From Prevotella sp. (GTDB lineage Bacteria; Bacteroidota; Bacteroidia; Bacteroidales; Bacteroidaceae): a DNA stretch of 63,579 nucleotides. Made by a program: the position numbers and the translations under genes. The notes beneath the pieces were generated by a model that had not been told where the DNA came from, ran no database searches, and worked only from the letters and a program-made list of their open reading frames with translations. The DNA is taken from positions 1 to 63,579 of the forward strand of contig JAFVFY010000047.1 of assembly GCA_017475265.1 (NCBI GenBank). Direction: 5' to 3'. Shown here in pieces: positions 43,411 through 52,363 of the stretch; position 1 is the first letter of the stretch, and every line of letters begins with the position of its first letter.

Positions 43411-46400
43411 ATGAATATCCAAGAACTCCTTCGTGAGCGAATACTGATACTCGACGGGGCCATGGGCACCCGTCTGCAGGCTCTGGGTGTGAATCGTGAT
43501 GCTTTCCACAGGGGACGCTTCGCCCAGTGGGACGTGGAACTGACCGGCAACAACGACCTGCTCTGTCTCTCCTCACCCGACGTGGTGGCCACCGTTCACC
43601 GGCTCTATATCGATGCCGGTGCCGACATCATCTCTACCAATACGTTTTCCTCCAACCGCATCAGCCAGCATGAATACCACTGTGAGGACTTTGCCCGTGA
43701 GATGGCCCTGGAGGGTGCGCGGATAGCCCGCCGTGTGGCCGACGAATGTAAGGAGCGTCACGTGTTCGTTGCCGGGTCGATGGGACCGACGGCGAAGTCA
43801 CTTTCCCTGCCGTCGGACATGGGCGACGCCGCACGTCGTGCCGTCAGCTTCGACGAGATGGCTGCGGCCTACGGCGAACAGGCAGAGGCTTTGCTCGAAG
43901 GTGGTGCCGACGTGCTGTTGCTGGAGACCTGCTACGACGCGCTGAACACCAAGGCTGCGCTCTACGCTATCTCGCTACTTGGCGAACGCCTCGGCAGGGA
44001 GATTCCTGTTATGGTCTCCGTAACCATCAACGACCGTAGCGGGCGCACGCTCACAGGACAGACGCTGGAGGCGTTCTACACCAGCATCTCCCACTATCCT
44101 CATCTGCTTAGCTTCGGACTGAACTGCTCCTTTGGCGTGACCGACCTGCGCCCCTTCGTGGAGCAGCTCTCCGCCACCGTTCCTGTATATATCTCCCTGC
44201 ATCCCAATGCCGGACTGCCCAACGAGATGGGCGAGTACGACGAGCTACCAGCCTTCACGGCCAGTCATCTCAGACAGATGGCTGCCGACGGACTGATTAA
44301 TATTGCCGGCGGCTGCTGCGGAACCAACGAAAACCACATTCGTGCCATTAGTGAGGCACTGCGAGGACTGAAGCCTAGACAGGTGCCACAGCTGGATGAC
44401 AACTGTCTGAAGCTTTCTGGGCTGGAGGCTCTGACAATGGGTAGCCTCAAATCTCAAACCTCGAATCTCAAATCTCAAACCTTCACCTCCATCGGCGAAC
44501 GTACTAACGTTGCCGGCTCCCGACGCTTTGCCCGTCTTATCGCCGAGAAGAAATACGACGAGGCCCTTGCCGTGGCCCGTCAGCAGATAGAGGGCGGCGC
44601 CACTATCATTGACATTAACATGGACGATGCCATGCTCGACAGTCGCCGGGAGATGGAGACCTTTGTGCGCCACATCAGCGGCGACCCTGCCGTAGCACGT
44701 ACCGTATTGATGATAGACAGTAGCGACTGGCCGACGGTGCTTGCCGGACTGAAGAACGCACAGGGAAAGTGCATCGTCAATAGCATCAGCTTGAAGGGTG
44801 GCGAGGAGGAGTTCCTGAAGAAAGCCCGTGAGCTACGCCGGTTGGGTGCCGCCGTGGTGGTCATGGCCTTCGACGAAGAGGGACAGGCCACGACTTACGA
44901 ACGTAAGATTGCTATCGCAGAGAGGGCCTATCGGTTGCTTACCGGAGGTTCGGAGGGTTTTGTAAGTCGCTCGGAGGGATTTGTAAGCCGTTCGCAGGGA
45001 TTAATCCCTCCCCAAGACATCATCTTCGACGTGAATATCCTTTCCGTGGGTACGGGTATTGTCGAGCATCAGGACTACGCCCGCGACTTTATCCGTGCCG
45101 TGGCCTGGATTAAGGAGCACCTGCCCATGGCCAAGACCAGCGGTGGCGTGAGCAACCTCTCCTTTGCCTTCCGTGGGAACAATACCGTGCGCGAGGCCAT
45201 GCACTCCGCCTTCCTCTACCACGCCATACGCGCCGGCCTCGACATGGCTATTGTCAATCCCGCCATGCTTCAGGTCTACGACGATATAGAACCTACGCTG
45301 TTGAAAGCTGTCGAGGATGTTATCCTCAACACCGACGACGGCGCCACCGAGCGTCTCATCCATATTATTAATGTAATGGGTGAAGCCTCCAAGCTTTCCA
45401 CCAATACAGTAGGCAGTACTCAGCAGCCGCAAAGCCTGGAAGCTTCATCCACCACGGTGGAGGAGAGACTGAAACGGGCCTTGAGTAGGGGTAATACCGA
45501 GCATCTTTCTGAAGACATCACCGAAGCCTTGCAGCAGTACGAAGACCCCATCCGGGTGATAGAAGGTCCGTTGATGGAGGCTATGGAACACGTGGGAAAG
45601 CTCTTCGGCGAGGGCAAGATGTTCCTGCCGCAGGTGGTGAAGGCCGCCAAGGTGATGCGTGATGCCGTTGTCCTCTTGCAGCCTTATATCGAGGCTGCCA
45701 GCACGGAGCGCACGGAGCGTCCGCTCGTCATTACTGCCACCGCCAACGGCGATGTGCACGACATCGGCAAGAACATCGTTGACATCGTCCTGCGTTGTAA
45801 CGGTTTTGACGTTCACGACCTCGGCGTGATGGTGCCCAACGAGAAGATTCTGGAGGAGACATTACGGTTGAAACCTTGCTTCGTGGGTGTTAGTGGACTC
45901 ATCACTCCGTCATTGAAGGAGATGGAAAAGCTCTGCCAACTGTTCCAACGGGAAGGCCTGACGGTGCCCATCAATGTGGGTGGCGCCACCACGTCGGCCC
46001 TTCATACCGCCGTCAAGCTCGCTCCGCTCTATCCCGGTGGCTGCGTTGTCTATGGCGGCGATGCTTCCCGAACTGCCGTTCTGGCCAAGCGTCTGCAGAT
46101 GAACGCCGCAGAGACCATTACCGAGATAAAGACCGAGCAGCAGGAACTGCGCGAGGCTTACGACGACCATCACAAGACCCCTCTCACGCCCTACGCCGAG
46201 GCCAATGCCAAGGCTCCGCAACTGGAATATGACGACAGCTACCCCACTGTGGAGGATATGGAGAAGGCCGTCGCAGCCCTGCCCTTGCCCTGCCTGTCTG
46301 ATGTTGCCGAGCTGATCGATTGGCGCATGTTTCTTCTCTTCTGGGGATTCAAGGGCGAAACACTCCCACAGCTCCTTGTAAACCCCGAAGCTGCCAAGAC

Positions 46401-47112
46401 CCTCCAAGAAGGCAAGCAGTGGCTGGCCGATGCCATCGCCGCTACGCCGATGGGAGCGCGGCCGTCCTCGTCCGCATCAATAGCCTCCGACCGTGTGCAG
46501 CTCCAACTGCTGGCGAAGGTAGAGGCTGCTACCCGCCGTAACAATGACATCGTTCTTGCCGACGGAACCATACTGCCCATGCTGCGTAGTCAGAGCGAGA
46601 CCATCGGACATTATCATTGCCTCTCCGACTTCTTCGACGAGCAGCAACCCCGTCCACTGACCCTCTTCACCATCGTGGCCGCCCCCAAGGAACAACCCTC
46701 CGACGAGCAACAGCGTCTCATGTCCCATGCTATCTGCTCCCGTCTTGCCGAGGCTGCCGCTGAGTGGCTCCAGCAGTTCGTTTCCTCCCGTCCCGTAAGC
46801 TGTCCTTGCTGCGCTCACCCCCTCAAGTTCCTCCGTCCTGCCTTCGGCTATGCCTCCTGCCCTGACCACTCCCTAAAGCGCATCGTCTTCGACCGCTTGC
46901 AGGCCGAGGAGCGTCTCGGCGTCACCCTTACCGACCATTATTCTATACAGCCCTCCACCTCTATCTGTGGTATGCTCCTCGCTCATCCTGCCGCCCGCTA
47001 TTATCCTGTGGGTCGCATCGACCGCGAACAACTGGCCGACTACTGCCGCCGTCGTGGCATCAACGAGGTTGAGGGCGAACAATTACTCTCGAAATACATC
47101 ACACAGCCATGA
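43411..47112 (+). CDS. metH: Cobalamin-dependent methionine synthase
   Basis: 1233 aa, full four-module enzyme. Homocysteine domain with zinc ligands C239, C302, C303; pterin-binding domain (about 360-620, TSIGERTNVAGSRRF); cobalamin domain with DVHDIG, His783 as lower axial ligand; SAM reactivation domain to the end. Transfers methyl from methyltetrahydrofolate to homocysteine. I chose ATG at 43411; the upstream GTG at 43381 sits at the predicted transcription start. Two repeat-derived insertions lie between domains or in loops: LKSQTSNLKSQT at about 347-358 and GFVSRSE repeats at about 514-530. Overlaps metF (ATGA). Confidence 0.96.
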   Translation: MNIQELLRERILILDGAMGTRLQALGVNRDAFHRGRFAQWDVELTGNNDLLCLSSPDVVATVHRLYIDAGADIISTNTFSSNRISQHEYHCEDFAREMALEGARIARRVADECKERHVFVAGSMGPTAKSLSLPSDMGDAARRAVSFDEMAAAYGEQAEALLEGGADVLLLETCYDALNTKAALYAISLLGERLGREIPVMVSVTINDRSGRTLTGQTLEAFYTSISHYPHLLSFGLNCSFGVTDLRPFVEQLSATVPVYISLHPNAGLPNEMGEYDELPAFTASHLRQMAADGLINIAGGCCGTNENHIRAISEALRGLKPRQVPQLDDNCLKLSGLEALTMGSLKSQTSNLKSQTFTSIGERTNVAGSRRFARLIAEKKYDEALAVARQQIEGGATIIDINMDDAMLDSRREMETFVRHISGDPAVARTVLMIDSSDWPTVLAGLKNAQGKCIVNSISLKGGEEEFLKKARELRRLGAAVVVMAFDEEGQATTYERKIAIAERAYRLLTGGSEGFVSRSEGFVSRSQGLIPPQDIIFDVNILSVGTGIVEHQDYARDFIRAVAWIKEHLPMAKTSGGVSNLSFAFRGNNTVREAMHSAFLYHAIRAGLDMAIVNPAMLQVYDDIEPTLLKAVEDVILNTDDGATERLIHIINVMGEASKLSTNTVGSTQQPQSLEASSTTVEERLKRALSRGNTEHLSEDITEALQQYEDPIRVIEGPLMEAMEHVGKLFGEGKMFLPQVVKAAKVMRDAVVLLQPYIEAASTERTERPLVITATANGDVHDIGKNIVDIVLRCNGFDVHDLGVMVPNEKILEETLRLKPCFVGVSGLITPSLKEMEKLCQLFQREGLTVPINVGGATTSALHTAVKLAPLYPGGCVVYGGDASRTAVLAKRLQMNAAETITEIKTEQQELREAYDDHHKTPLTPYAEANAKAPQLEYDDSYPTVEDMEKAVAALPLPCLSDVAELIDWRMFLLFWGFKGETLPQLLVNPEAAKTLQEGKQWLADAIAATPMGARPSSSASIASDRVQLQLLAKVEAATRRNNDIVLADGTILPMLRSQSETIGHYHCLSDFFDEQQPRPLTLFTIVAAPKEQPSDEQQRLMSHAICSRLAEAAAEWLQQFVSSRPVSCPCCAHPLKFLRPAFGYASCPDHSLKRIVFDRLQAEERLGVTLTDHYSIQPSTSICGMLLAHPAARYYPVGRIDREQLADYCRRRGINEVEGEQLLSKYITQP
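44446..44480 (+). repeat. Five-heptamer tract inside metH
   Basis: Exactly five heptamers CTCAAAT, CTCAAAC, CTCGAAT, CTCAAAT, CTCAAAC at the linker between the homocysteine and pterin domains. Confidence 0.88.
44950..45004 (+). repeat. 21-bp repeat inside metH
   Basis: Two full 21-bp units (44950-44970, 44971-44991) and a partial third encode the 7-residue unit SEGFVSR before the conserved PQDIIFDVNILSVGTGI segment of the pterin domain. Confidence 0.85.
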
Positions 47113-48071
47113 GCAAAGTAATAGACATCCTGAAAGGCTCCTCAAAGCCCTTCGCCTCTTTCGAACTGGTGCCGCCCCTGAAGGGCAGCGACGTGAGCCG
47201 TCTCTATGACAGCATCGACCCGCTGATGGAGTTCCATCCGCCGTTTATCAACGTCACGTGTCATCGCGACGAGGTGGAGTACGTGCCCAACGGCGACGGC
47301 ACTTACACGAAAATGACGGTGGCCAAGCGTCCCGGAACGGTGGCTATCGTGGCCGCCATTATGCGCCGTTACCCTGAACTGGAGATTGTTCCCCACGTCA
47401 TCTGCGGCGGTGCCTCGTGTTCGAAAGTGGAGAGCGAACTGCTCGACCTTCATTTCCTCGGCATACGTAACGTGGTAGCCCTGCGTGGCGATGCCATCCC
47501 TGGGCAACGTTTCTTCATTCCAGAGAAGGACGGTTTCAGTCATTCCGACGAGCTGGTGGCGATGATTAACAACCTGAACAAGGGACAGTATCTTGACCCT
47601 ACGGTAAAGAACGGCCTTCCCACCGACTTCTGTGTCGGCGTGGCTGCCTATCCTGAGAAGCACTACGAGGCTGCCAATCTCGACACCGACATCCAGCACC
47701 TGAAGCGTAAGGTGGAGGCAGGGGCCGACTATATCGTTACCCAGATGTTCTTTGACAACGAGCGTTATTTCCGTTTCGTAGACCGTTGTCAGCAGGCGGG
47801 TATTGATGTTCCCATCATCCCAGGCCTGAAGCCCATGTCGGCAAAGCGGCAGATAGACCTGCTGCCACGTTCATTCAGCATCGACATCCCGCAGCCGTTG
47901 GTCGACATGATGCAAAAAGCCCGGACAGCCGACGAGGCCTACCGGGCGGGAATAGAATGGTGTGTAGCTCAGAGCCGTGAACTGTTGGAGCACGGCGCCC
48001 CGGCTATACATTATTATACCATGGCAAAGACCGACAATGTCTGCCAGATAGTTCGCGAGGTGTTCTGCTAG
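47109..48071 (+). CDS. metF: Methylenetetrahydrofolate reductase
   Basis: 320 aa TIM barrel. Contains FELVPPLKG, the CGGASCSKVESELLDL and NVVALRGD segments, and ADYIVTQMFFDNERYFRFV, all typical of MetF. Reduces methylene-THF to methyl-THF, the methyl donor for MetH; coupled to metH by a 4-bp overlap. Its TAG stop shares the palindrome CTAG with the TAG stop of the convergent lipoprotein gene, leaving no room for a terminator between them. Confidence 0.95.
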   Translation: MSKVIDILKGSSKPFASFELVPPLKGSDVSRLYDSIDPLMEFHPPFINVTCHRDEVEYVPNGDGTYTKMTVAKRPGTVAIVAAIMRRYPELEIVPHVICGGASCSKVESELLDLHFLGIRNVVALRGDAIPGQRFFIPEKDGFSHSDELVAMINNLNKGQYLDPTVKNGLPTDFCVGVAAYPEKHYEAANLDTDIQHLKRKVEAGADYIVTQMFFDNERYFRFVDRCQQAGIDVPIIPGLKPMSAKRQIDLLPRSFSIDIPQPLVDMMQKARTADEAYRAGIEWCVAQSRELLEHGAPAIHYYTMAKTDNVCQIVREVFC

Positions 48072-48907
48072 TAGCTCCTGCTGACCAGGTTGGCCTTCGA
48101 GACGATGACGTGGAATCCGTTGACGAAGAGTCCCTTTTCCTTCAGGTTGGCCACGTCGTTGGCCGTGAGCCTGATGCGGTAAACGGTGGCGTCGGGGCCT
48201 ACGTAGGCGCAGCCCCAGTTGTTCAGCTCATTCTCATTACCTTCCAGTGTCGTCGATGTGTCGTCGTAGATGGTCTTGAAGAGCCAATAGGTTATTTCGG
48301 GGTTGCTCGTGTCAGACTTGAAGATGAACTCCAGCTGGTCGCCTTCCTCAGCATTCTCAAACTTATCGGCTTTCACGACGAATCCGTTCTCCCAGTCGCC
48401 GAAGTCACATTCACCCTCCCAGATATTGGTCGATACCCATGTGACGTCGTTGGGCATGAGGAAAGCCTTCTTGATGGTGAGCGTGCAGGTGTCGCCCGTC
48501 TGCAGCAAGATCTTGTCCACCGCCGTGACATCCTGTCCGTCAAAGTAGCACGTCAGTTTCTGTATGCCTTCCTTGCCCCAAGTCTTGAACCTGTCGGCCA
48601 CCACAATCTGTGTAGGCACCGTTGTCGGCTCAGCAAACTCGAAGGTTATCGACTCGTAGGCCGATAAATCGACAGGCAAGTTTTTGTCCAGGAAATTGCC
48701 AACCAGGCCACCCCATTCCACTGCTTTGTAGGTGATGGTCCCATCGTCGTTCATCTGGCATCTCTCATGAATGTTCCATGTGCTGTTAAATTTCGAGATG
48801 ACGTTCGAGTCGTCCTCTTTAGCCTTCCTCTCCTCCATACAGGAGAAAAGCTGGACGGCAGCAACCACGACGATGAATTGTTTCAAGGTTTTTGAGTAAT
48901 GTATCAT
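48068..48907 (-). CDS. Predicted lipoprotein, beta-rich, possible glycan-binding
   Basis: 279 aa from ATG 48907. Lipobox cysteine C23 (AVQLFSC). Two similar beta-sandwich-like halves: about 50-140 (LPVDLSAYESITFEFAEP) and about 160-270 (ENGFVVKADKFENAEEGDQLEFIF), the second ending NGFHVIVSKANLVS. The layout resembles non-catalytic carbohydrate-binding modules but I do not recognise a family. The longer upstream frame would start inside the promoter. It has its own promoter, separate from the ketosynthase operon. Confidence 0.7.
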   Translation of the reverse strand: MIHYSKTLKQFIVVVAAVQLFSCMEERKAKEDDSNVISKFNSTWNIHERCQMNDDGTITYKAVEWGGLVGNFLDKNLPVDLSAYESITFEFAEPTTVPTQIVVADRFKTWGKEGIQKLTCYFDGQDVTAVDKILLQTGDTCTLTIKKAFLMPNDVTWVSTNIWEGECDFGDWENGFVVKADKFENAEEGDQLEFIFKSDTSNPEITYWLFKTIYDDTSTTLEGNENELNNWGCAYVGPDATVYRIRLTANDVANLKEKGLFVNGFHVIVSKANLVSRSY

Positions 48908-48939
48908 TGTGCTTATGGTTATTAGTATTGTTTGCGCGG

Positions 48940-48971
48940 CAAAGGTACAAAAATTATAGTTAATTGCCAAA
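48940..48971 (-). promoter_or_regulatory. Promoter of the lipoprotein gene
   Basis: Minus strand TTTG (48968-48971), 20 nt, TACCTTTG (48940-48947). It starts 22 bp after the end of the upstream ketosynthase operon and fixes the lipoprotein start at 48907. Confidence 0.75.
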
Positions 48972-48992
48972 TTTTCTGCTTTATTTCTACAT

Positions 48993-50801
48993 TTAGGACT
49001 GCAAATTACTGATGATGACGAGCTCAGCCCCGTAGTCGGAGTCGCTGTAGTAGTCCACCCACCCGGTAATCAAGCTCTTGACGGCTTTGTCCTGAAAGGT
49101 GGATTTTATAATCTGTTGCATTATTTCCTCATTACGTTCTGGCAGTATGAAAAAGGAGGTCTCACCGTGGTAGCCGTTGCGCATGGCAATCTCGCCAGTC
49201 ACGATGTTGGGCAGGGTGTAGACAAAGATGGAAGGGCTGGGGAAGAAATCGTCATCGGCGATGGTCTCCAGGTATTTCTTGTCGGCGGCGATGGATGAGG
49301 ACTGGTTGAAGAGGACAATGGCGCGAGAGGCATTGACCATTGAGCATTGACCATTGACCATTGAGCATTGACCATTGACCATTGAGCATTGACCATTGAC
49401 CATTGAGCATTGAGCATTGCCAGTTTTGGCTTTCTCGGCCTGAAGCAGTAGTTCGGAGGCAATGAAGCCCAGGCGGCTAAGGCCGTCCATCTTGTAGAAT
49501 TTGGGGTAGTCGCCGACATAGCGCTTGTAGAGAGAGGTGAGCGTCGGTGGGTCAGGGAGGGGATGACCGTCAACGATGGCCGCCGTGGGGGTAAGGGTGA
49601 CGCGGTGAGTGGGGCATTGAAGGTCGAAGGTCGAAGGTCGAGGGTCAAGGGGCAAATGGCTGTCGACGGTGACGGTGATGGCGGCGTTGCCCCCGCCGAA
49701 ACCGGAAATCATCTTCACGAAAGAATTCTTTTCGGTGGTGGAATTGTCGGTGGTGACCTTTATCTTTCCCGATACGCCCCGCTCCTCGAAGCCTCGGGTG
49801 GCAAGGATGGTGTGGTCGTTCAAGGCAGCGAGGGAGATAACTGTCTCGAGGGTGCCAGCGGCACCAAGTGTGTGGCCATAGTAGCCTTTCAGTCCGTTCA
49901 CAGGGATGTCTGTGAGCCCGGCACGCTCTATGGCCACCGATTCCATCTGGTCGTTGAACATTGTGGCTGTTCCGTGAGCGTTGATAAAGGCGAGGTGTTG
50001 GGTGCTGGGTGCTGCTCCTACAACGGCATTGAGGGCGAGCCATGCCCCTTCGCCGTTCTTCGATGGGGAGCTGATGTGGAAGGCATCGTTGCGGATGAGG
50101 CCATTCCCCATTGACCATTGACCATTGACCATTCTGGAAAGCACCATCGTAGCGGCTGCTTCGCCGAGGTTGAGTCCCATGCGCTCCATGTCGAAGGGAC
50201 GGCAGTCATCTTCTGATACGGCCTTCAACGACTGGAAGCCGGAGACGGTGAAGCGGTTCTGCACGTCGGCTCCGCACACCACGGCATAGTCGTAATGCCC
50301 ACCATCGAGCAATCTCTGAGCAAGGATGATAGCGGCCACACCGGAAATACAGGCGTTGCAGACAACGATGGGTTCCGTGGTAAAGCCGAGGTGGGTGGCG
50401 ATGCGACGTGCTGCCTCGCCGGGGAGAACTTGGGAGCGCAGTCGTCCCGCCTGCATCAAGGCGGACGAGACGTCCGCGCTCCCAGGGAGCAACAGTTCGA
50501 TGTTGGCCTTTGTGGTGCTGAGGATGAAGATGACGTTCTTGGCGGTGATGTCTATGTCGGGCAGCTGTTCCAATGCCTGGCTCACCGAGTGTACGGCCAG
50601 CGACTCAAAACGGGTGAGTCCGTCGATGGCCAAGGCATGTTGTTGTTCATCGGTGAACAGCGAGGCGGTGAACGGCTCTGACAACCCCCATTGTCCCTCG
50701 TAGCGGTGCAGAGCAGAGCAGCCGGACTTGACGGCTTGATAATTCTCCGCTGTCGTCATGCCCAGGGGCGACGTGATGTTGGTTGCTAGGATGTGTGTCA
50801 T
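48993..50801 (-). CDS. Beta-ketoacyl-ACP synthase fused to a second domain, with three repeat insertions
   Basis: 602 aa. KS domain to about 381 with the full triad C151 (CNACISG), H276 (NAHGTAT), H310 (KGYYGHTLGAAG). Residues about 396-602 form a second domain (DYPKFYKMDGLSRLGF, AIVLFNQSSSIAADKKY, IFVYTLPNIVTGEIAMR) which, to my knowledge, is usually a separate protein of about 190 aa next to such KS genes in Bacteroidales. Heptamer tracts encode residues 224-234 (MVNGQWSMGNG), 383-395 (exactly at the joint) and 462-490 (four QCSMVNG units). It probably extends the polyene-like acyl chain. Last gene of the operon; start overlaps the upstream stop (ATGA). Confidence 0.85.
   Translation of the reverse strand: MTHILATNITSPLGMTTAENYQAVKSGCSALHRYEGQWGLSEPFTASLFTDEQQHALAIDGLTRFESLAVHSVSQALEQLPDIDITAKNVIFILSTTKANIELLLPGSADVSSALMQAGRLRSQVLPGEAARRIATHLGFTTEPIVVCNACISGVAAIILAQRLLDGGHYDYAVVCGADVQNRFTVSGFQSLKAVSEDDCRPFDMERMGLNLGEAAATMVLSRMVNGQWSMGNGLIRNDAFHISSPSKNGEGAWLALNAVVGAAPSTQHLAFINAHGTATMFNDQMESVAIERAGLTDIPVNGLKGYYGHTLGAAGTLETVISLAALNDHTILATRGFEERGVSGKIKVTTDNSTTEKNSFVKMISGFGGGNAAITVTVDSHLPLDPRPSTFDLQCPTHRVTLTPTAAIVDGHPLPDPPTLTSLYKRYVGDYPKFYKMDGLSRLGFIASELLLQAEKAKTGNAQCSMVNGQCSMVNGQCSMVNGQCSMVNASRAIVLFNQSSSIAADKKYLETIADDDFFPSPSIFVYTLPNIVTGEIAMRNGYHGETSFFILPERNEEIMQQIIKSTFQDKAVKSLITGWVDYYSDSDYGAELVIISNLQS
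49331..49421 (-). repeat. Thirteen-heptamer tract in fused ketosynthase
   Basis: Twelve CATTGAC/CATTGAG heptamers plus CATTGCC, in the order C,G,C repeated, giving a strict 21-bp higher-order unit and four 7-residue NGQCSMV repeats. Confidence 0.93.
49620..49654 (-). repeat. Five-heptamer tract at the domain joint of fused ketosynthase
   Basis: AAGGTCG x3, AGGGTCA, AGGGGCA. Encodes LPLDPRPSTFDLQ between the KS domain and the second domain. Confidence 0.88.
50102..50136 (-). repeat. Five-heptamer tract in the KS domain
   Basis: CATTCCC, CATTGAC x3, CATTCTG. Same CATTGAC word as the tract 680 bp away in the same gene. Encodes MVNGQWSMGNG in a loop after the conserved GEAAATMVLSR segment. Confidence 0.88.
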
Positions 50802-51175
50802 AGACTATTCTCTTGGAATTTGAAAATCACTGAGAATTTCGTTGCCACCTGCTCATTGGCCGTGATGATGCCCTTGGCACAGATAGTGTCTAGGGGAGGG
50901 AAAGTTTCCAGGGAGTCGAAGACAACGGTCAGTAGTGGCGATTCTTCAGGGGAGAGGGGACGTATGAATTTCAGGTTCACGATTTTCTTCAGCTCTAGCT
51001 TGTGGCCCACCTTCCTCTCCAGCAGTTCGCCAAGCATCTGTACCAGGCACGTGCCGGGTGTGATGGGTGTACCGGGGAAGTGCATCTGGAAGATGGGATG
51101 GGAAGGATTCAACCGCAATATCACCTGACGGTCATCATCGCTCACTAATATGAACATTTTATCTAATAGTCTCAT
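50798..51175 (-). CDS. Hotdog-fold beta-hydroxyacyl-ACP dehydratase (ApeI-like)
   Basis: 125 aa. The signature HPIFQMHFPGTPITPGTCLVQM has the catalytic-His/FPG context of FabA/FabZ-type dehydratases. Removes water from 3-hydroxyacyl-ACP to give the conjugated double bond in each extension cycle (family knowledge). Overlaps the fused ketosynthase by 4 bp. The 180-bp gap upstream contains a ladder hairpin that could separate expression of this pair from the rest of the operon. Confidence 0.85.
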   Translation of the reverse strand: MRLLDKMFILVSDDDRQVILRLNPSHPIFQMHFPGTPITPGTCLVQMLGELLERKVGHKLELKKIVNLKFIRPLSPEESPLLTVVFDSLETFPPLDTICAKGIITANEQVATKFSVIFKFQENSL

Positions 51176-51204
51176 TTAGCTTGGATTATTCATACTCTTT
51201 TCAA

Positions 51205-51327
51205 CAACGGATTTTACGGATTACACGGATTATACAGATTATAATTGATTTCACAGATTTCTTCCAGATCCGATGGGGAGAAAATAAATAATCCGTGAAA
51301 ATCCGTGAAATCAGTTTTAATCCGTTG
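51205..51327. repeat. Ladder hairpin of ACGGATT repeats
   Basis: Left side carries ACGGATT-like words (51208-51240), right side the complementary AATCCGT words (51290-51327); the outer arms CAACGGATT and AATCCGTTG pair exactly. It lies in the 180-bp gap inside the ketosynthase operon. Confidence 0.7.
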
Positions 51328-51355
51328 TTTATCCATATTGTCGTGAATAATGTAG

Positions 51356-52357
51356 TTAGGATTTGATATTTGAGAGTTGAGATTTGAGGTTTGAGATTTG
51401 TGTGTAGCTGAAGCAGTTGCCGTCGCTATGGTTCACAACGAGCAGGCGGCTGACGGGCAAAGGTTCGTTGATGCCGTCGCAGCGCATGAGGGCCGGGGCT
51501 TCTCCGTTGCTGACGATGTGGGTTGCGGCATAAAGACCCAGAGCGGAGGAAGAGTAGCCTTCGCCAAAGAGGTGCTTGTAGTGGAGTAGGGGAGCGGAGG
51601 GCAGACGAGCGATGAGGGCGTCATAAATGCTGTCGTTGGACTCGCAGCCATTCGTTCCTATGAGGATGGCATCGGGCTTCATGATTTCGGTTGGGAGGGA
51701 GGTGCCGTAGCTCATCCTGATGTCTTGAAGTTCGCAGAGTGCGCCATCGGCGTCGGTGCTGAGCATCATGGCTACGGAAGTCTCGGTAGCGGGCACCTGC
51801 CCCGTCTGTCCCAGGTATCCAGCACGATGAAGGATGGTGAAGTAGGAAGGGGTCATCTCGTCGTTGCCCGTTACAAGTGCCGTGCTGATATCGCCGAGAC
51901 GCAGTTGGAGGAACGCATCGAGCAAGGCACTGTCAAAAGAAACGGCCTTGTGGCTGTAAGTGCTGTTGTAGCCGTGACAATGGCTGTTGATGGCGATGAG
52001 CGAACTGATGGTGTTGTGGGTGGACTGCATAAAGTTGGTGGGCTTGAGCGTGTCGTCGCCCTCGCGGCACATCTGGTTGAGCAGCAGTTCCGTGTTCTCT
52101 ATGCATCCCAGCCCCGTGCCGGTGATGATGGCGTCGGGCTGTGATATGTCGGCTTTTGACATGGCTTCTGTGGCCGTCACAAGTGCACGCTTCAGCAGTC
52201 GTCCCAGGCGGCGCGACTCCATGGGACTTAGCCAATCCCGGAATGTCGGGTCCAGGCTGCGCACGTATGACCCTTCGAGCGTCTGAGGTGCTGTCATCCA
52301 GCTCTCTGATAAGGGTTGCTGGGCAGAGATTTGCGTGGCCGACTTTATAAAAACCAT
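51356..52357 (-). CDS. Ketosynthase-like chain-length factor, no active cysteine
   Basis: 333 aa. KS N-terminal-type fold (IITGTGLGCIENTELLLNQM, FMQSTHNTISSLIAI); the position where active KS proteins have Cys reads STHNTISS, and no second-half His motifs are present. It should pair with the active KS at 52364 to set chain length, as in type II polyketide and aryl-polyene systems. The C-terminal tail ISNLKSQLSNIKS is encoded by a heptamer tract (GATTTGA type, 51357-51400). Starts 6 bp after the upstream KS stop. Confidence 0.85.
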   Translation of the reverse strand: MVFIKSATQISAQQPLSESWMTAPQTLEGSYVRSLDPTFRDWLSPMESRRLGRLLKRALVTATEAMSKADISQPDAIITGTGLGCIENTELLLNQMCREGDDTLKPTNFMQSTHNTISSLIAINSHCHGYNSTYSHKAVSFDSALLDAFLQLRLGDISTALVTGNDEMTPSYFTILHRAGYLGQTGQVPATETSVAMMLSTDADGALCELQDIRMSYGTSLPTEIMKPDAILIGTNGCESNDSIYDALIARLPSAPLLHYKHLFGEGYSSSALGLYAATHIVSNGEAPALMRCDGINEPLPVSRLLVVNHSDGNCFSYTQISNLKSQLSNIKS

Positions 52358-52363
52358 TTGGAT

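Noticed and set aside
49331-49421. CRISPR-like array
   Set aside because: Units are contiguous with no spacers; likewise 20450-20533, 42184-42267 and 1-87. No cas genes.
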